Source of the DNA: Berberis thunbergii
Taxonomy: Eukaryota > Streptophyta > Magnoliopsida > Ranunculales > Berberidaceae
Length of the DNA: 64,000 bases
Reading direction: 5' to 3'
NCBI GenBank assembly: GCA_003290165.1
Contig: QNQO01000594.1
Coordinates: 310,001 to 374,000, forward strand
Shown here in pieces: positions 63,554 through 64,000 of the stretch; position 1 is the stretch's first letter, and each line of letters begins with the position of its first letter. Below the pieces are notes generated by a model. That model did no database searches, was not told the origin of the DNA, and saw nothing but the letters and a program-made list of their open reading frames with translations. A program made the translations under genes and the position numbers.

Positions 63554-64000
63554 CTGCAGCATATTACAATGATAAATCTATTATAAAAGGGAAACGAAAA
63601 TTACAAGCATCTGTTTCTGAATATAACTCCTACCGCAAAGAGAGAGAACTCAGTAGATATAAAATTATATGAGAAATGGACATTATTTCAGCACTTTCAC
63701 ATTTATGTTAGTTCTGTAGGTAAGAGTTAAATGGCTAAATAGGACTTGTGTAAACCTCAACATTGGAAAAAACCAGACATCAAGTATTTATGATGAAGAG
63801 TAGGTCTCATGAACTTCTTCAACTATAAATACAACAGATATAACTCACAGTAAACAGCTCAAAGTATGCTTTTGGATCTGATACTTTAATATATTATGAT
63901 GTAGACAAGAGATACCTAATCTTCCTCTTGGACCCGGAACTTTAATTCGTACCCCACTAAACATAAAATAATTATTCACAAGTGCAAGTTCGATTAGCCA
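63554..64000. other. EF-P intron at right window edge
   Basis: The next upstream EF-P exon was not found here. Translation of the exon-like piece at about 63918-63955 does not fit the EF-P family, so I treat this stretch as intron. Confidence 0.5.

Noticed and set aside
63918..63955. Candidate upstream EF-P exon with good-looking splice sites
   Set aside because: None of its three frames gives the N-terminal EF-P sequence expected before VYVEEK; kept as intron.

Overview
This is a piece of a eudicot plant nuclear genome. Intron-rich genes with GT..AG splice sites, a nuclear tRNA gene, an R2R3-MYB of the MYB5/PH4 clade, a plant lipid-transfer protein and many plant transposon families (Gypsy chromovirus, Copia, LINE, SINE, hAT, PIF/Harbinger, MULE) all point that way. 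I cannot name the species.

Layout. 0-2 kb: a decayed Copia retrotransposon end, cut on its left by a hAT-type element end. 5.3-6.3 kb (-): a MYB5-like transcription factor, with a hAT MITE 0.5 kb upstream of its start and a 1.7-kb non-autonomous PIF/Harbinger element beyond it. 9.3 kb (+): tRNA-Arg(CCT). 12.8-26.1 kb (-): an eight-exon organellar-type peptidyl-tRNA hydrolase (PTH) gene. Its fifth intron (8.2 kb) is swollen by a 5.3-kb chromovirus, a TRIM-like element and a hAT MITE. The PTH reading frame is broken in exon 2 and a family-invariant Asn is Lys in exon 5. 26-32 kb: transposon-rich spacer with a SINE nested in a hAT element. 32.4-40.8 kb (+): an importin-5/Kap121-type nuclear import receptor, 20 exons, 1,116 codons. 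43.7-46.9 kb (+): alpha-tubulin, 5 exons. 50.4-54.2 kb (+): mitochondrial dicarboxylate/tricarboxylate carrier (DTC), 6 exons. 55.8-56.4 kb (+): type-1 non-specific lipid transfer protein. 57.0-63.6 kb (-): the 3' six exons of an organellar elongation factor P gene, with a LINE fragment in a 3.5-kb intron. Its 5' exons lie beyond the right edge.

The genes are ordinary, independently transcribed plant genes, not a pathway cluster. The order PTH / importin-5 / alpha-tubulin / DTC matches what I recall of an Arabidopsis chromosome-5 segment (around At5g19760-At5g19830), so this looks like an old conserved syntenic block in which the spacers and introns grew by transposition. I found no evidence of a new multi-gene system. 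The most unusual signals are the apparently dying PTH gene, the young-but-already-dead chromovirus inside it, a trio of full-length foldback MULE-type hairpins between 42 and 50 kb, and the nested, TSD-bounded DNA elements.

Exon boundaries were read by eye from GT/AG sites and checked by reading-frame arithmetic. UTR ends and transcription starts are not determined.
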